A stretch of 64,000 bases of DNA, taken from the NCBI GenBank assembly GCA_963854835.1, contig OY978530.1:30348695-30412694 (forward strand), given 5' to 3'. The stretch is from Megamerina dolium (taxonomy: Eukaryota; Arthropoda; Insecta; Diptera; Megamerinidae). The position numbers and the translations under genes are program-made. The notes below the pieces were generated by a model. It searched no databases. It was not told the origin of the DNA and saw nothing but the letters and a program-made list of their open reading frames with translations. Below are positions 1-10,790 of this stretch, piece by piece; within the stretch, counting starts at the first letter, position 1; the number at the start of each line of letters is the position of its first letter.

Positions 1-391
1 TTCGATCACTGGATTCTGTTAATGATAACTGCAACACTTATTTTATACAACTATATACAGCAACAATTTATTTAATAAACTCTATTTACAATCAACTCTG
101 TTTATAATCAACTATTTACAATAACACTTTAATGTACTAGCAACTTTTGCCTCTGTATAGATGTTTGCGCATTCACGTTCGGAATTCGATTGATTTCAAT
201 TCTCAACACTGGCTCTATTTATACTCTGTTGGCAACACCCCAGAATCTTCCTTTATCGAGATTCTTCTCTTCCTTTCTCGTTGGCTTGTTCTGGTTATCG
301 CTTATTTCTTTTTGTTGACATTCGTTTCGATGCTGCCAATAGAGTCAGTCACAATAGTGATGAGTAATCAACTATCGATACTCGTTACAAT
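1..391 (-). promoter_or_regulatory. Probable LTR promoter/R region, minus strand, edge of an element
   Basis: Read on the minus strand, this stretch has a TATA box (GAGTATAAATAGAG, complement of 213-226). Further downstream is an A/T-rich part with AATAAA-like signals (complement of about 70-80). The segment around 60-115 resembles 34905-34950, so it belongs to a repeated family. This layout is typical of the U3/R part of an LTR. The family is unknown and the element may run off the left edge. The LTR reading is an inference. Confidence 0.35.
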
Positions 392-418
392 ATATTCGGT
401 TGTTATGGGCACATAAGT
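392..418 (+). repeat. Short RTE-type 3' tail fragment
   Basis: This stretch matches, with about one mismatch, the end of the RTE-like elements at 31700-31725, 50233-50260 and 60805-60830 (ATTCGGTTGTTATG then CACATAAG). Only the extreme 3' end is present. It abuts the LTR-like repeat that begins near 424. Confidence 0.5.
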
Positions 419-423
419 TATAT

Positions 424-700
424 ATCACGCTGTTATGGTGATTAAGCGTGAGTGGACGATCTGGTATCACCGATTATGCCGTTCTCGATTCCCTTCTACC
501 ATTCCCTACGTTTCCCTTTCTCTCTCTCTCTCTCTCTCTCAATTTTCCTTTATTTATGCTGTTTCTTTATGCTGAACGTTTTAGTCTTTCTTATGGTATA
601 GGTTTTTTTATTATTATTGATCTCTGAGATGTAAAGTTAGAGAAGTGCGCGGTCTGTTTCAGTTTTTTCTTTGGTTTTCCCTAAACATTAATTTACAAAC
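424..700 (+). repeat. LTR-like direct repeat, copy 1 (partner at 12305)
   Basis: The segment aligns by eye with 12310-12587. Both contain a shared start around ATGGTGATTA, then TATCACCGATTATGC or close to it, a (CT)n run, TTTTCCTTTATTTATG, GATCTCTGAGA, GTGCGCGGTCTGTTT and CCCTAAACATTAATTTACAA. The second copy directly follows a polypurine tract. Both could therefore be LTR U3 sequence, and this one a 5' or solo LTR remnant. It does not match the bases just before the primer site at 6263, so the assignment to that element is open. Confidence 0.55.
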
Positions 701-1775
701 AAGTTGTTATATATCGTGAAATGTGAATAAATACAAATGTACTGAAGTATATAGTAGTGTGATTGTCTAATTTAATAATTTGATTAGGAACGAAATAGAA
801 TTTGTGAAATTCCCTAGACTGATAAGGTTTAGCATTAAAGCTATTTTCTTGTTTTATACATTTTGTACACTTAATTCCTTGGCAATATATGATCATATGC
901 ATCTGTGTGTTCAACTGTGAAGTGAAAAAAAAAATCCACAAGTGTAACCGCTTCTTAAAAGGAAAATTTCGGAAGAATCCGTTCAGAACAACTACAGCAA
1001 GCAAACATCACCCAGACCGGCAAGACGATCATCACCGTAGCAGATCACCGGCGTTCCTATACCGTCCGTACATTTTTTGGTCCTTCAAGCCAGATCGGCT
1101 CACAACGAGTGGTAAGCCTTTGCCACAACAGGAAGAGAGTGGAAGGGAAGTATAGCTCAGGTGCTAAAGTGTTACAAATTGGTTAGAAATAGCGTGTCAA
1201 CCATCAACTATTTATTCAAACGAGTTAGACTATGCTAGCTGATTCGTATTTGGGTTTGCCTATGGCAGATAACACACCACGGTCATTTTGGCAATATACC
1301 GCTCCACCTGACCTATACTTATAAATTACATATTCATATTGACATAGAATTTTTTAATACTTAAAAATATAAAATTTAAAAGAATATATACACAAATATT
1401 ATATGTTTCAATTGGTGGTGTCAACAAGCATTTACGTACTCCGTACATGCCCATTAGCTTTTGACCATATACATTTATATACATACAAATTAGTTCAAAT
1501 ATTCGTTTGGACATTGTACATGGGTTTGATGAACACAAGAAAGATAAAAATAACCCAGTTGTTTTGGATTGTTTGAAGGTATCAAATATTCAAATATACT
1601 CGTATGGTATATACAAAAAAACGAACATACATATATATTTGCCTTTGCTTTTTGTAACTGGTGTTCCAACAAAGAAAAGTCACAATAGCAATTTATATGT
1701 TGGATTTTACTTATTTGCGCTCATCAGACTACGTTAACCTATCCTCAATTTTTACATTCTGTTCCATTACTTGTA
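701..1775. other. Unassigned AT-rich sequence
   Basis: I see no recognisable gene here. If 424-700 is LTR sequence, then 700-1150 could be its downstream part and an element leader, but no primer-binding site could be recognised. Open frames here are short and show no family features. Confidence 0.4.
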
Positions 1776-2142
1776 CTGGGTGATTTTTTAAGAGCCTTCG
1801 GATTTGATTTAAAGCAAAAATACATAAAATTTAGAGAAATGTATCAAATCTTTATTTGAGTCGATAGAACGATCTATATAACTCAATGTTTAAAGATGAT
1901 TTCATGTTAATGTTGACCGCGGCTGGGCTTTAAATGTTTCATACGCTGGGCACGAGGCACTTTCTTAACCGAGCATGAGTTTTGATAATAAAATTCAATA
2001 ATCTGCAAGCGGTGTTCGTTTGTAAGTCGATTCATGGTTAAATTATAGACCAAACTGAACATGTTTGACAGTAACATGTTACAGGAAAAGAGCCGAGCTG
2101 CCAAAAACACTGTTGCCAAAAAGAAACTTGCTAAAAAATCAC
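1776..2142 (-). mobile_element. Non-autonomous rosa/DUF4817-type mariner derivative
   Basis: The left end reads CTGGGTGATTTTTTAAGAG next to a TA. The right end carries the inverted match GCTAAAAAATCAC followed by TA. In between on the minus strand, about 25 residues starting MNRLTNEHRLQIIEFYYQN resemble the N-terminus of the helix-turn-helix transposase at 16536. The rest of that gene is missing, so this is an internally deleted, non-mobile-by-itself copy. The right terminus is degraded. Confidence 0.6.
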
Positions 2143-2479
2143 TATGTACATACAAAAGACGTTCTCGCGGTGAAAACACAACTATACCTTCTATACTTTT
2201 TTTTCTGTATAAAAGAAACAAAATAATTAAAAATTATTGAACCACGTTGATGTTTTTATTGTATTTGATTTGAGCTACCCCGCTAATTATTTGCTGTATA
2301 TTATATATTATTATATCATATATTTATAAGGGCTTTTAGGTGGTACTACATAGCTTACAACTACCTTACAAAAACAATTCAGTTATTTCCTTTTGTTTTT
2401 TTTTTATCATTGCCATTACATGGTAGTCCTATTAGATATGGGTATTATATAAGGTGTAGTAAAAATAAATTCATTATTT

Positions 2480-3497
2480 TTGCATTAAATTTAAGGTTTT
2501 ATTTAGCATAGTTAGAATGATCCGATTTAGGTCAAATATGCACCATTTTCTTCGATAACTTGTTGCCATTATAAAGGTAATTTCATAATGCCACTCTCAT
2601 AGAAACCCTCGTCACTATTGGCAAAAAACTGGGACGGTTGATTTTCACAAGTTTCTCATGAGGCGAATTTTTCACCAGCAAAATCATTCGCCATAGACAG
2701 GAACAGGTAGTAATCACTTGGTGCCAGGCCCGGACCATAAGGTGGATGCATAAGAACCTCCCTATAAGCTTTCGGAGCATCAGGAGAGTCACTATCGATG
2801 TGTGTGGCTTGGCGTTGTCCTTATGGAACACAATTCACACAGTACAGCTCCGAATTAAAATTTTGGTCGTAGGGGAGCAGCTCATAGTAGATGATCCCCT
2901 GCCAATCCCACCAAACACATAGAAAATCTTTCTGAACGTCAATCCGAGCTTGGCCGCCGTTTACGTAGGCTCACCGCTATCCGACCACGACCGTTTTCGC
3001 TTGACGTTGTCCTAAGTGACCCACTTTTCATCACCAGTAACCATCCGCTTCAGAAATGGATCGATTTTGTTGCGATTCAGCAGAGATTCTCAGATGAAAA
3101 TTCGGTCCATGAGGGGTTTTTGCGTTAACTCGTGTGGAACCCATACATCGAGCTTCTTTTTGTATTCAGCCTTATTTAAATGGTTCCAAATGGTTTTTTG
3201 TGCAATGTTTTGCTTCTGCTCAATAGAAACAGTGCACAGTGAAACAATATTCAGCCTTATTTAAATGGTACCAAATGGTTTTTTGTGCAATGTTTTGCTT
3301 CTGCTCAATAGAAACAGTGCTTACATGACGGTCAGACTCGACGATTTTCAATATTTTATAGATATTTTGTGGCTTGCTCTTGGCAACCCAGCAAGCCACA
3401 AAAGTGGCAATCCAGCCACCAACAGAACCCCAACCCGTCCGATTCGACTTTCCCAAACGTCCATACCATCCTCCAGTGAATTCACTGAAGATTAACA
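2480..3497 (-). pseudogene. Decayed mariner transposase (cecropia-like)
   Basis: Translated on the minus strand in several frames, the segment gives mariner landmarks in order. They are VESDRHVSTVSIEQKQNIAQ near 3340, a WVPHELTQK-like stretch near 3140, VTGDEKWVT near 3025, HKDNAKPHTS near 2800, and a frame into the C-terminal region near 2600. Stops and frameshifts separate them and the N-terminal domain is not recognisable, so no product is expected. Bases 3163-3235 are repeated at 3248-3320, which also disrupts the frame. Family is judged from motif wording, not a search. Confidence 0.75.
3163..3320. repeat. Local tandem duplication, period 85 bp
   Basis: The 73 bp at 3163-3235 recur at 3248-3320 with about one difference (GGTTCC versus GGTACC), separated by ACAGTGAAACAA. 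It lies inside the mariner pseudogene, so it happened after that element inserted. Confidence 0.85.
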
Positions 3498-3519
3498 CAT
3501 ATCATGTGAACGTCAACAG

Positions 3520-4370
3520 CCGAAATTGACCATGCCACAAGCCACATCTTTTTCGAAATTGCTTGAATTTTTTGAAGTTGTCAGTTGATGATCGCTACAA
3601 TGCCGTGAAGAGGTAGAAACTCTAAACCAATTGCTTAGCAAACTCTCACGAGTATGAAACCTGTAGAAGTCTCTACTCTTACTCCGCATGTAAAAAGAGA
3701 CATCATTCTCTATTGCACAGGTCAGAGAATTCGTCAACTTCTGTTCAAGAAGATACCCCAACCACATCTACTGCAGCTGCTCAACAATCGCGCCAGGCTT
3801 TCACCTCACAGATACTTGCTGTGCTCAATGTAACACATGATGCGGCACCAGTATCTTAAAGTCCTTCTAAAGGTATTACGATGCTTCGTGCGACTGCCCT
3901 AATACACATCAAATACAATGACACAGCCTTCACAGCCCGCGCATTAACTGACTCTGGATCGGAAGCTACCTTCATATCTGAACGTCTACGAAACAAGCTG
4001 CGCCTCCCTGCTTCCGACGTCTGTACTGACGTAATCGACCTAAATGATGTAGTTACGGTGCATTCATCGAAGATATGTTCTATAGTACTCGGCTCTCCCA
4101 TAGACCCAGAATTTGAAGTTAAAGTGGATGCGTTTGTCCTGCGAAAGCTCATAGGAAAATTGCCGTCCTGCTTGGTTATTTCCGATTTACAAAAGGAGCT
4201 CGTTGGTCTACGACTGGCAAATGAGAAGTTACATCAGAGCACTCCTGTGAATTTAGTGTTGGGAGGAGATATATACCCATCAATAATAATGAAAGGAATC
4301 CGCAAAGACATTCTGTGATCCTTGATCGTTCAGAACACGTTCTGGGCTGGGTAACAACTGGACCACTTCA
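3520..4370 (+). pseudogene. BEL/Pao fragment: gag zinc knuckles and protease
   Basis: The first part decodes, across frames, the BEL-type gag end: RNCLNFLKLSVDDRYNAVKR, then NCLANSHEYETC and KKRHHSLLH. From 3881 an open 145-codon frame carries the aspartic-protease region, with LTDSGSEATFIS near residues 23-34 and LVLGGDIYPSIIMKGI near its end, where BEL elements usually have a LILGADV-like motif. After 4315 the frame continues with GWVTTGPL, typical of the step from protease to reverse transcriptase. The reverse transcriptase itself is not present. It is a truncated copy on the plus strand. Confidence 0.8.
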
Positions 4371-4574
4371 CCCTAGGCAATGCAGTAGAACGATTCCATC
4401 GACAATTACTTCGGCATCGGCCGAAACCAAGACATTTCGGATTCGTTTTCTCTTTCCTGAAGGTGATGCATGCAACTTCCCTGTTGCAAAGTTATGCTGG
4501 CCACTATTTAAGGGCATGCACTCCCTCCGACAATGTAAAAACTTAGTGGACGAGTAAACTTCAATTCTAAACAA

Positions 4575-4770
4575 ATAATGTATTTGCGTTAACTGCTTGG
4601 CAGCTTCGCATACTTTTGCAAGGTGTCAAACCCATTTTTCTTGCCGTTTTTGTGGAAAATTGTACCATTCCCTGCTGCACCGAATGAGGCAAAGCACAAA
4701 AATTAGCAATCCTCATAATTCTTCGAATCTGACTATCATACGCACCCCACTCTCATTTGTTCAGTTTATC
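4575..4770 (+). pseudogene. Second BEL/Pao gag zinc-knuckle fragment
   Basis: A short frame reads VNCLAASHTFARCQTHFSC, then CGKLYHSLLHR, the double zinc-knuckle signature of BEL/Pao gag. It follows the first BEL fragment in the same orientation but repeats an upstream part of the gene, so it is a separate copy or a rearrangement. Confidence 0.6.
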
Positions 4771-5861
4771 CTAACCAAAAAAATTAATTGATTGATTTCT
4801 ACGAAACGTCAATGAAACTAAGAATTGGAGTCCTTTTCATGCGTATGAAAATCCCTGGCGTTACATGCACAACTCTTGTTACATTTTCTTGAATCAGACA
4901 ACAGTCTTACGGGCACGCGCCCTTTTGGATTCCACACGAGTCTAGAAATTGTGAAAAGCGTCTTTAGTCCCGGTACTTTCACCAAGCAGACATTCCTTTT
5001 TTCTGTTTCTGCACGTCCAGAGCCTATACAGTACCGAATATCATTTCATTACTGCTGTACACCCGTGGATCGTGGTAAAGCAACAGGGCTTACGAAATTG
5101 GTAGTTGACCTATTTGAAAACCCAACCAGGTTTATACGAATGATAAGCCAACGTAGGTCTATGAACAACCTTTACTCTTATATAGGTACTTAGTACAAAT
5201 CCTTTTATCTACGATGGAACTGCAAAACATGTTAAGGGCTACGAAATAGTAATTTGGAAGGCCTAGTAGAAGTAACTGGTCATAAATCAACTTTAATTCC
5301 ACATTCAACATTTCAATCCGACTTATCTATCCCGAAATACTGTTACTCATTTTTTGTTGAACATCACTAAAGTACCTCGATATATTGTATGCAAAGATGA
5401 TATATATGTCCAATATATAAATTTTTACCATATTCCTCTAATTTTCTTCAATATGGACATTGGCTTAGTTGCTTTACATTGTATGCCGATGTTCGAGGTC
5501 AAATATTAATCTTGTCACATTTGTCTTAACCGTTAATGACGACTGACAATTTTGGCTATCCTGCCAATCTCACACTGTTTTTTTTCACTTTCGTGCTTTA
5601 CGAGACGAAAGAGGAAAATATATACATACTGTAAGCAAGAAAGTGAACTTTTCAGATCAAATATAACCTGAAGTAACAACTCCAAGTTTCTCACCACGTT
5701 GATTTACCTTACTCTCACATCTGGTCTACGACCATTGATAAAAATCTTAAATTCTCTACAAATCTTTCTATCTACGATTGAAGGAAATGTATGTATGAAG
5801 TTAAGGATTACCTATTCCGAAAGGTCCTTTTGGAAATAGTAGATTATTATTACAGTAGCAT
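4771..5861. other. Unassigned sequence
   Basis: I recognise no gene or element here. The longest frame (4876-5193, plus) has no motif I know. The region may contain decayed BEL leader or untranslated sequence. Confidence 0.35.
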
Positions 5862-5889
5862 CTCATTACAGTAGATCTACTGTAATGAG
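5862..5889. repeat. 28-bp perfect palindrome
   Basis: CTCATTACAGTAGA followed by TCTACTGTAATGAG is its own reverse complement over 28 bases with no spacer. It lies just upstream of a TATA-containing LTR-like segment and may mark the LTR edge or a factor site. Confidence 0.9.
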
Positions 5890-6262
5890 CCAATAATGAG
5901 CTAATATATCCCACGCGAGGTACGTATAATGTCAGTAACTCATATAAATGCACAGTCAGCATCGAACGATATTGACCAATTTATTTTAAATGTAAAAAAC
6001 AAATTACAAGATAATGCAACTCATGCAATAATATAGTAGAAATCAATAATTGTGCAATTAAGCATTTCCAATAAATAATGTTGTAAAGTATATTTAATTT
6101 CTGATTAAGCATATATTGAATTTCTGATTAAGCATATATTTTGTAACTTTCATGAAAAGTAGAAATAAAGAAAAGTTTCAGCTTGGTCTGAAGCATCAAG
6201 AATTTAGGTTGTGTTTGCTTAATATTTTTTAAAAAGACTTTTCAAAAGTCATAAAACAAAAG
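5890..6262 (+). promoter_or_regulatory. 5' LTR remnant (U3/R/U5) of the env-bearing gypsy element
   Basis: The segment ends directly at the primer-binding site at 6263, as an LTR must. It contains TATAAAT at 5943-5949 followed by CAGTCAGCATCGAAC, a possible start region, and AATAAA at 6164-6169. A 23-24 bp unit with TTCTGATTAAGCATATAT is tandemly repeated at about 6096-6141. The upstream boundary is uncertain, and no matching 3' copy was found in the window. Confidence 0.5.
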
Positions 6263-6277
6263 TGGCGCAGTCGGTAG
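6263..6277 (+). other. Primer-binding site, tRNA-Ser type
   Basis: TGGCGCAGTCGGTAG matches the primer site known for 17.6/297-type fly gypsy elements, which use tRNA-Ser. It fixes the start of the internal region. The same 15 bases recur at 61819. Confidence 0.8.
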
Positions 6278-6482
6278 TCCTTTCAGCAAAAGAAGAAAGG
6301 ATAGTGATAAAAAAAATTCGTTTAAATTATAACACCCAAATATAATCCTGCGATTCCGTAGCCAACTCAGGAAGTTGACCGGACCCTCTAGGATATAAAC
6401 AAATAAAATAATAAAGTGACAGTGCAGTGAATACAATATAATTTGTTGACACCACTCACAACGCTCAGAAAAAAAAATCAAA

Positions 6483-7618
6483 ATGAGATCAAGGAGACAA
6501 CACGAACACGACATAAGAAGAAAGATGACAGAGGATCAAACTCACATACCACAAGTAGACCTGACGGAGGAACTTGCGAGAAGGGAACATCAAATAGAAC
6601 AACTGAAGACCGCATATATAGAGTTAGAATAACAACAACCAGCCGATAACAACAAAATGGATCGAATCTTCAAGAATATAGCACACCTACCAGTGTTCAC
6701 AGGACGTGGCGACGTAACGATAAATTCATTCTTCAGCAGTGCAGAATACTTTTTGTCGACAATAAACAATAGCGAACTGAGGAAGGAAGCAACAAGGATG
6801 ATATTTTACAGGACCGTACAGGGAGAATTAAAAACGTTATAATCAACATTCCGGAACCAGATAATTGGACAATGATCAAGAACACATTAAAGATGAGATA
6901 CAAACCGGACACGGAGCTGCACGAAATTTACAGAAGAATAACAAATATACGAGTAAATTCGGTAAGTGAGCTGGCATTGAAATTCAGAACATTAAGTATG
7001 ACAGGTGAACTCATTGTATATTATAAAGGCGGACAAGGAATAGATTTAACAAACATTGACAGTCTTTTAATAAATGCAATTAAGGAAATGACGCAGGGGA
7101 CACTTTTAGATAAAATATACGAACACAGAGAACTAGCGCAAATAATATTTATAATGAACCAAAGAAGATTCGAAGATACGTGTATTAGACCGGAATACAG
7201 AAAATCATACAAATCATATTCTAAAGAGTGGCCTAGAAGAAATTTTAATGTAGATCAAAGAGACTATAATCAAAATCAACAATATTTTAACAAACACGCA
7301 GGGTACATAGATAGTTCCTCAGGACAAATCAGACAAAAACAAAATTTTTCCTATAGAGAAGGTAACTCAGGACAGATGAAACAAAATCAGGAATACGGAA
7401 ATATGTCGGTACATAGAAGACAGATTCCACAATATTTTTTCCAAAACAAAGGATATCAAAATAATTCAGGTCAATTGCATAGGCCCCAACAGGTAGGACA
7501 CTCTAGGCCAAATTCCGCCCAAAATCGCTGGAATCAACTTAGGCATAACCGGGAAGAACCTATGGAAGTAGCCAATATAAAGAGAAAGCAAAGAGAACAA
7601 GAAGAAAGACACAGTTAA
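6483..7618 (+). pseudogene. gag: gag of gypsy-group element (broken)
   Basis: The structural (capsid-type) gene starts at ATG 6483 with MRSRRQHEHDIRR. A TAA ends the frame after about 50 codons, and the same frame resumes at 6657 with MDRIFKNIAHLPVFTGRG. A missing base near 6835 shifts the frame again, and the last part runs open from 6872 to 7618. The C-terminal third is rich in Gln, Asn and Arg with repeated YxxNSGQ-like units, and lacks CCHC knuckles, as is usual for the 17.6/297/gypsy group. Two lesions make it non-functional as it stands. Pol follows 45 bases downstream. Confidence 0.8.
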
Positions 7619-7663
7619 ATTTGTGTCAATGTCATAAGAATAAAGCTAGCGAAAACCAGAAAG

Positions 7664-8830
7664 ATGAAGAGCATAATTTTTTCGATCAAAAATAAGAAAT
7701 ATATCGCTCTCATAGATACCGGAGCTAGTATAAGCATAATTGATAGTAACATAACCGATTTTCAAAAAATCTTATTAAAGAAACCAATTGAATTTAGGAC
7801 AATAACGAAAGATGATGTAATTAAATACGAAGTGATAACAGAAGCACCTAATGCATTTAATCTCCCATTTTATACGAAAAAAAAATGGAAAATGACTCCA
7901 TTGAAGGGACGAAAATATAGTTTTATTATAGGAATTGACCTACTCAATTTGTTTGACACAACAATAAACTTATTAGATGGATACATAACGCTTAACAAAA
8001 AAATGACAAAATTTAGAAATAATCCATATACTAACCTAGAAATTCGCACATTGGAAGCCAAGGATAGAATACAGTTACGCCATTTAAACATAGAAGAAAG
8101 TAAAGGAGTAGTAAAAATCTTGAAACGATTTAAGAAATTGTTTTTTAAAGAAGGAGACCAATTAACAAATACGACGAAAATCTTACACGATATCAGAACA
8201 ACAACGGGCAAACAAATAAACAGTAAATTATACAGATACCCTCCGCAGCATGAAGCAGAAGTACGAAAACAAATTAAAGAAATTGAAGAACAAGGAATCA
8301 TAAGAAAAAGTCATTCGCGATACTCTAGCCCATTAATTGTAGTACCTATTGTAGAAAAAAACTCAGGGGAAAGTAAATACAGGATTGTGATAGACTATAG
8401 AAAATTGAATGAGGTAACCATAGACGACAAATACCCAATAATAAACATAGATTCAATTTTGGACAAATTAGGTAAAGCGCAGTATTACACAACGTTAGAC
8501 CTAGCAAAAGGGTATTACCAAATCTTAATTAAGGAACAAGACAGAGAAAAAACGGCATTCGCTACACCCCACGGATTGTACGAATTTATTAGAATGCCAT
8601 TCGGTTTAAAAAATACACCCGCAATATTTCAACGTTTAATTAACGAAACACTACGGGACTTTATTAATAAAACATGTGTAGTTTATCTAGACGACATTTT
8701 GATTTTTAGTACATCCCTACAAGAGCACGTAAATACAATAACAGACATCTTCAAAACATTAGAACAAGCTAACCTCAAGATTCAAATCGATAAATGTAAT
8801 TTCATGAAAAAAGAGACGGACACATTTTGA
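7664..8830 (+). pseudogene. pol: pol part 1: protease and reverse transcriptase
   Basis: This open frame of 388 codons begins with the aspartic protease (DTGAS at residues 18-22). It continues into the reverse transcriptase, with YRIVIDYRKLNEVT in the fingers, LDLAKGYYQI, FGLKNTPAIFQRL in the palm, and an intact YLDD catalytic box at residues 341-344. The frame stops at 8830 because of a shift. The coding line resumes in another frame at 8827 with [13 protein letters not shown]. This domain order and wording is that of fly errantivirus pol. Confidence 0.85.
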
Positions 8831-9901
8831 CAGAAAATGGATTAAAACCAAACCCGGATAAAATAAAAGTAATAGAAACATTACAACTACCTAAAACAGA
8901 GAAACAAATAAAAAGATTTTTAGGGATAACAGGGTACTACCGTAAATTTATAAAGGATTACGCAAAAGTAGCCCAACCCATTACAAAATATTTAAAGAAA
9001 AATGTAAAAATAAACGTAAAAGATCCAAGCTATATAGAAGCATTCGAAAAGTTAAAAACATTAATTAGCTCTCATCCAATATTGAGATACCCGAACTTTG
9101 ACAAACCATTCACATTAACCACAGACGCATCAAACTATGCAATTGGAGCAGTGCTTTCCCAAGAAGGACACCCAGTATGCTTTATATCAAGAACACTAAA
9201 TAATCACGAGAAAATTGCTCCGCGACAGATAAAGAATTTTTAGCTATGGAGCCTAAACTATTTCTTCTTTATGGAAGAAAATTCACAATTTTTACCGATC
9301 ATCAACTATAAAATTTTTGCATTCAAAATACAAAGGGAAGAATATGTCACCGAGACATCAAAGATGGCTATTAAAATTAGGCGAATATGATTTTAATATA
9401 GAATATTTAAAAGGGAAGGAAAATCAAGTAGCAGATTTTTTAAGTAGAATAGAGAACAATTCCAATGTCAATCAAGAAAAGGACGAAGATAAAGATGTTA
9501 ATAAAATTTTGTTTCTGCAAAATTCAGAAGATAACAGATCAAGTTTGGAAATGTTAAACAATTTAGAAGATATTGAAACTCTAGCAACAATCAATTCAGC
9601 TGAAGAAGATCTACATGACCATTTTTGCATTAAGAAAGAAATAATAAATGAATACAAAACTCAGATAATTTTAACAAACAACAAAGTAGAGGAATTAAAA
9701 ACGTTACATGGAAAAAGAATAATCTTTATAGCAGAATGCGACTTTGATAGAATGGGTGAAATATTTCGAAAATACATTACGAAAGGAAATAAAGGAATAT
9801 ATTCGGAATTATGTGACACAGATTACAACGTAGTTCAACAAAAATTAATAGAAATGTTTTCTAACGACAGACAATTAAAATTTATTAAATGCACACAGTG
9901 A
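8827..9901 (+). pseudogene. pol: pol part 2: reverse transcriptase connection and RNase H
   Basis: From 8827 the frame gives the thumb ([19 protein letters not shown]) and the start of RNase H ([15 protein letters not shown]). A TAG at 9241 interrupts it. The next ~75 bases hold further lesions around a degraded FTDHQL motif. From 9317 the frame runs to 9901 with the usual RNase H end (LGEYDFNIEYLKGKENQVADFLS) and a lysine-rich linker toward integrase. The product would be truncated. Confidence 0.8.
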
Positions 9902-10790
9902 AGCAGATATCACTGTACCATAACAGAGAAAGTATGCATTCGGGCATTCAAGAAACCTATAATCATATAAGAAATAAAATTTATTACCCTAAGTTAATGG
10001 AGTTAGTGCAAATGGTAATCAATCAATGTGATATATGTATGCAAAGAAGTTAAGTATGACCGGAACCCCATTAAACTGAAATTCAATTACACTGAAACAC
10101 CGTCAGACATAAATGAGATAATACATATAGACACATACGTCATGAAAAAGTTTCAATTTTTAACATTAATAGATAAATTCTCTAAATTCGGAGCAGCATA
10201 CCCTTTGAATGATAGAAACCACGTGACAATTATAGAGCAGTTAGAAAATCATTTTTCAAAGATAGGAAAACTATCAAAAATAATAGCTGACAATGAATTC
10301 AAAACAATTCGTATTAAAGAATTTCTAGATCAAGAAGGAATTGAACTTCACCTTACGAAACCACATAGCCATACTGGTAATGCAGACGTAGAACAAATGC
10401 ATAATACAATTGCAGAAAAATTCAGGATAATATACCATTCGAACAAAAATCTACCAGTTAACCAAATAATTACAAAAAGGCATTAGAAACTATAACAATA
10501 GATATCACTCAACTATTAAAAGCACTCCTATTGATGTACAAAACGGAAAAATAGACAAAGAAATAATTAAACAAAACATGGAAAAGGAAAGTAATAGACA
10601 AATTAAATACAAAAAGAGAAGATTACGAAGCAATAAGAAATAAAGGTTTTGTGAAAAACTATAAGGCAGTAAGACATAAAGAACAACCAAAATTTAAGAA
10701 GAAAAGCTTAAGAAACGTACACCCATGCAACACTAAAAGACCATTTAAATTTACAGATAACAATAATACTTCTACTGATGATACAAGCGA
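9900..10790 (+). pseudogene. pol: pol part 3: integrase
   Basis: Across shifts the translation shows the HHCC zinc region (YNHIRNKIYYPKLMELV, then QCDICMQ) and the catalytic core. The core has HIDTYVMKKFQFLTLIDKFS for the first Asp, IIADNEFKT for the second, and HTGNADVEQMHNTIAE with the Glu. The frame breaks near 10030 and again at 10484. A Lys/Arg-rich tail is legible to about 10780 in other frames. It overlaps or abuts env, as in errantiviruses. Confidence 0.75.

Noticed and set aside
889..1155. 88-codon plus-strand frame near the left end
   Set aside because: No recognisable domain. Composition looks like an untranslated leader.
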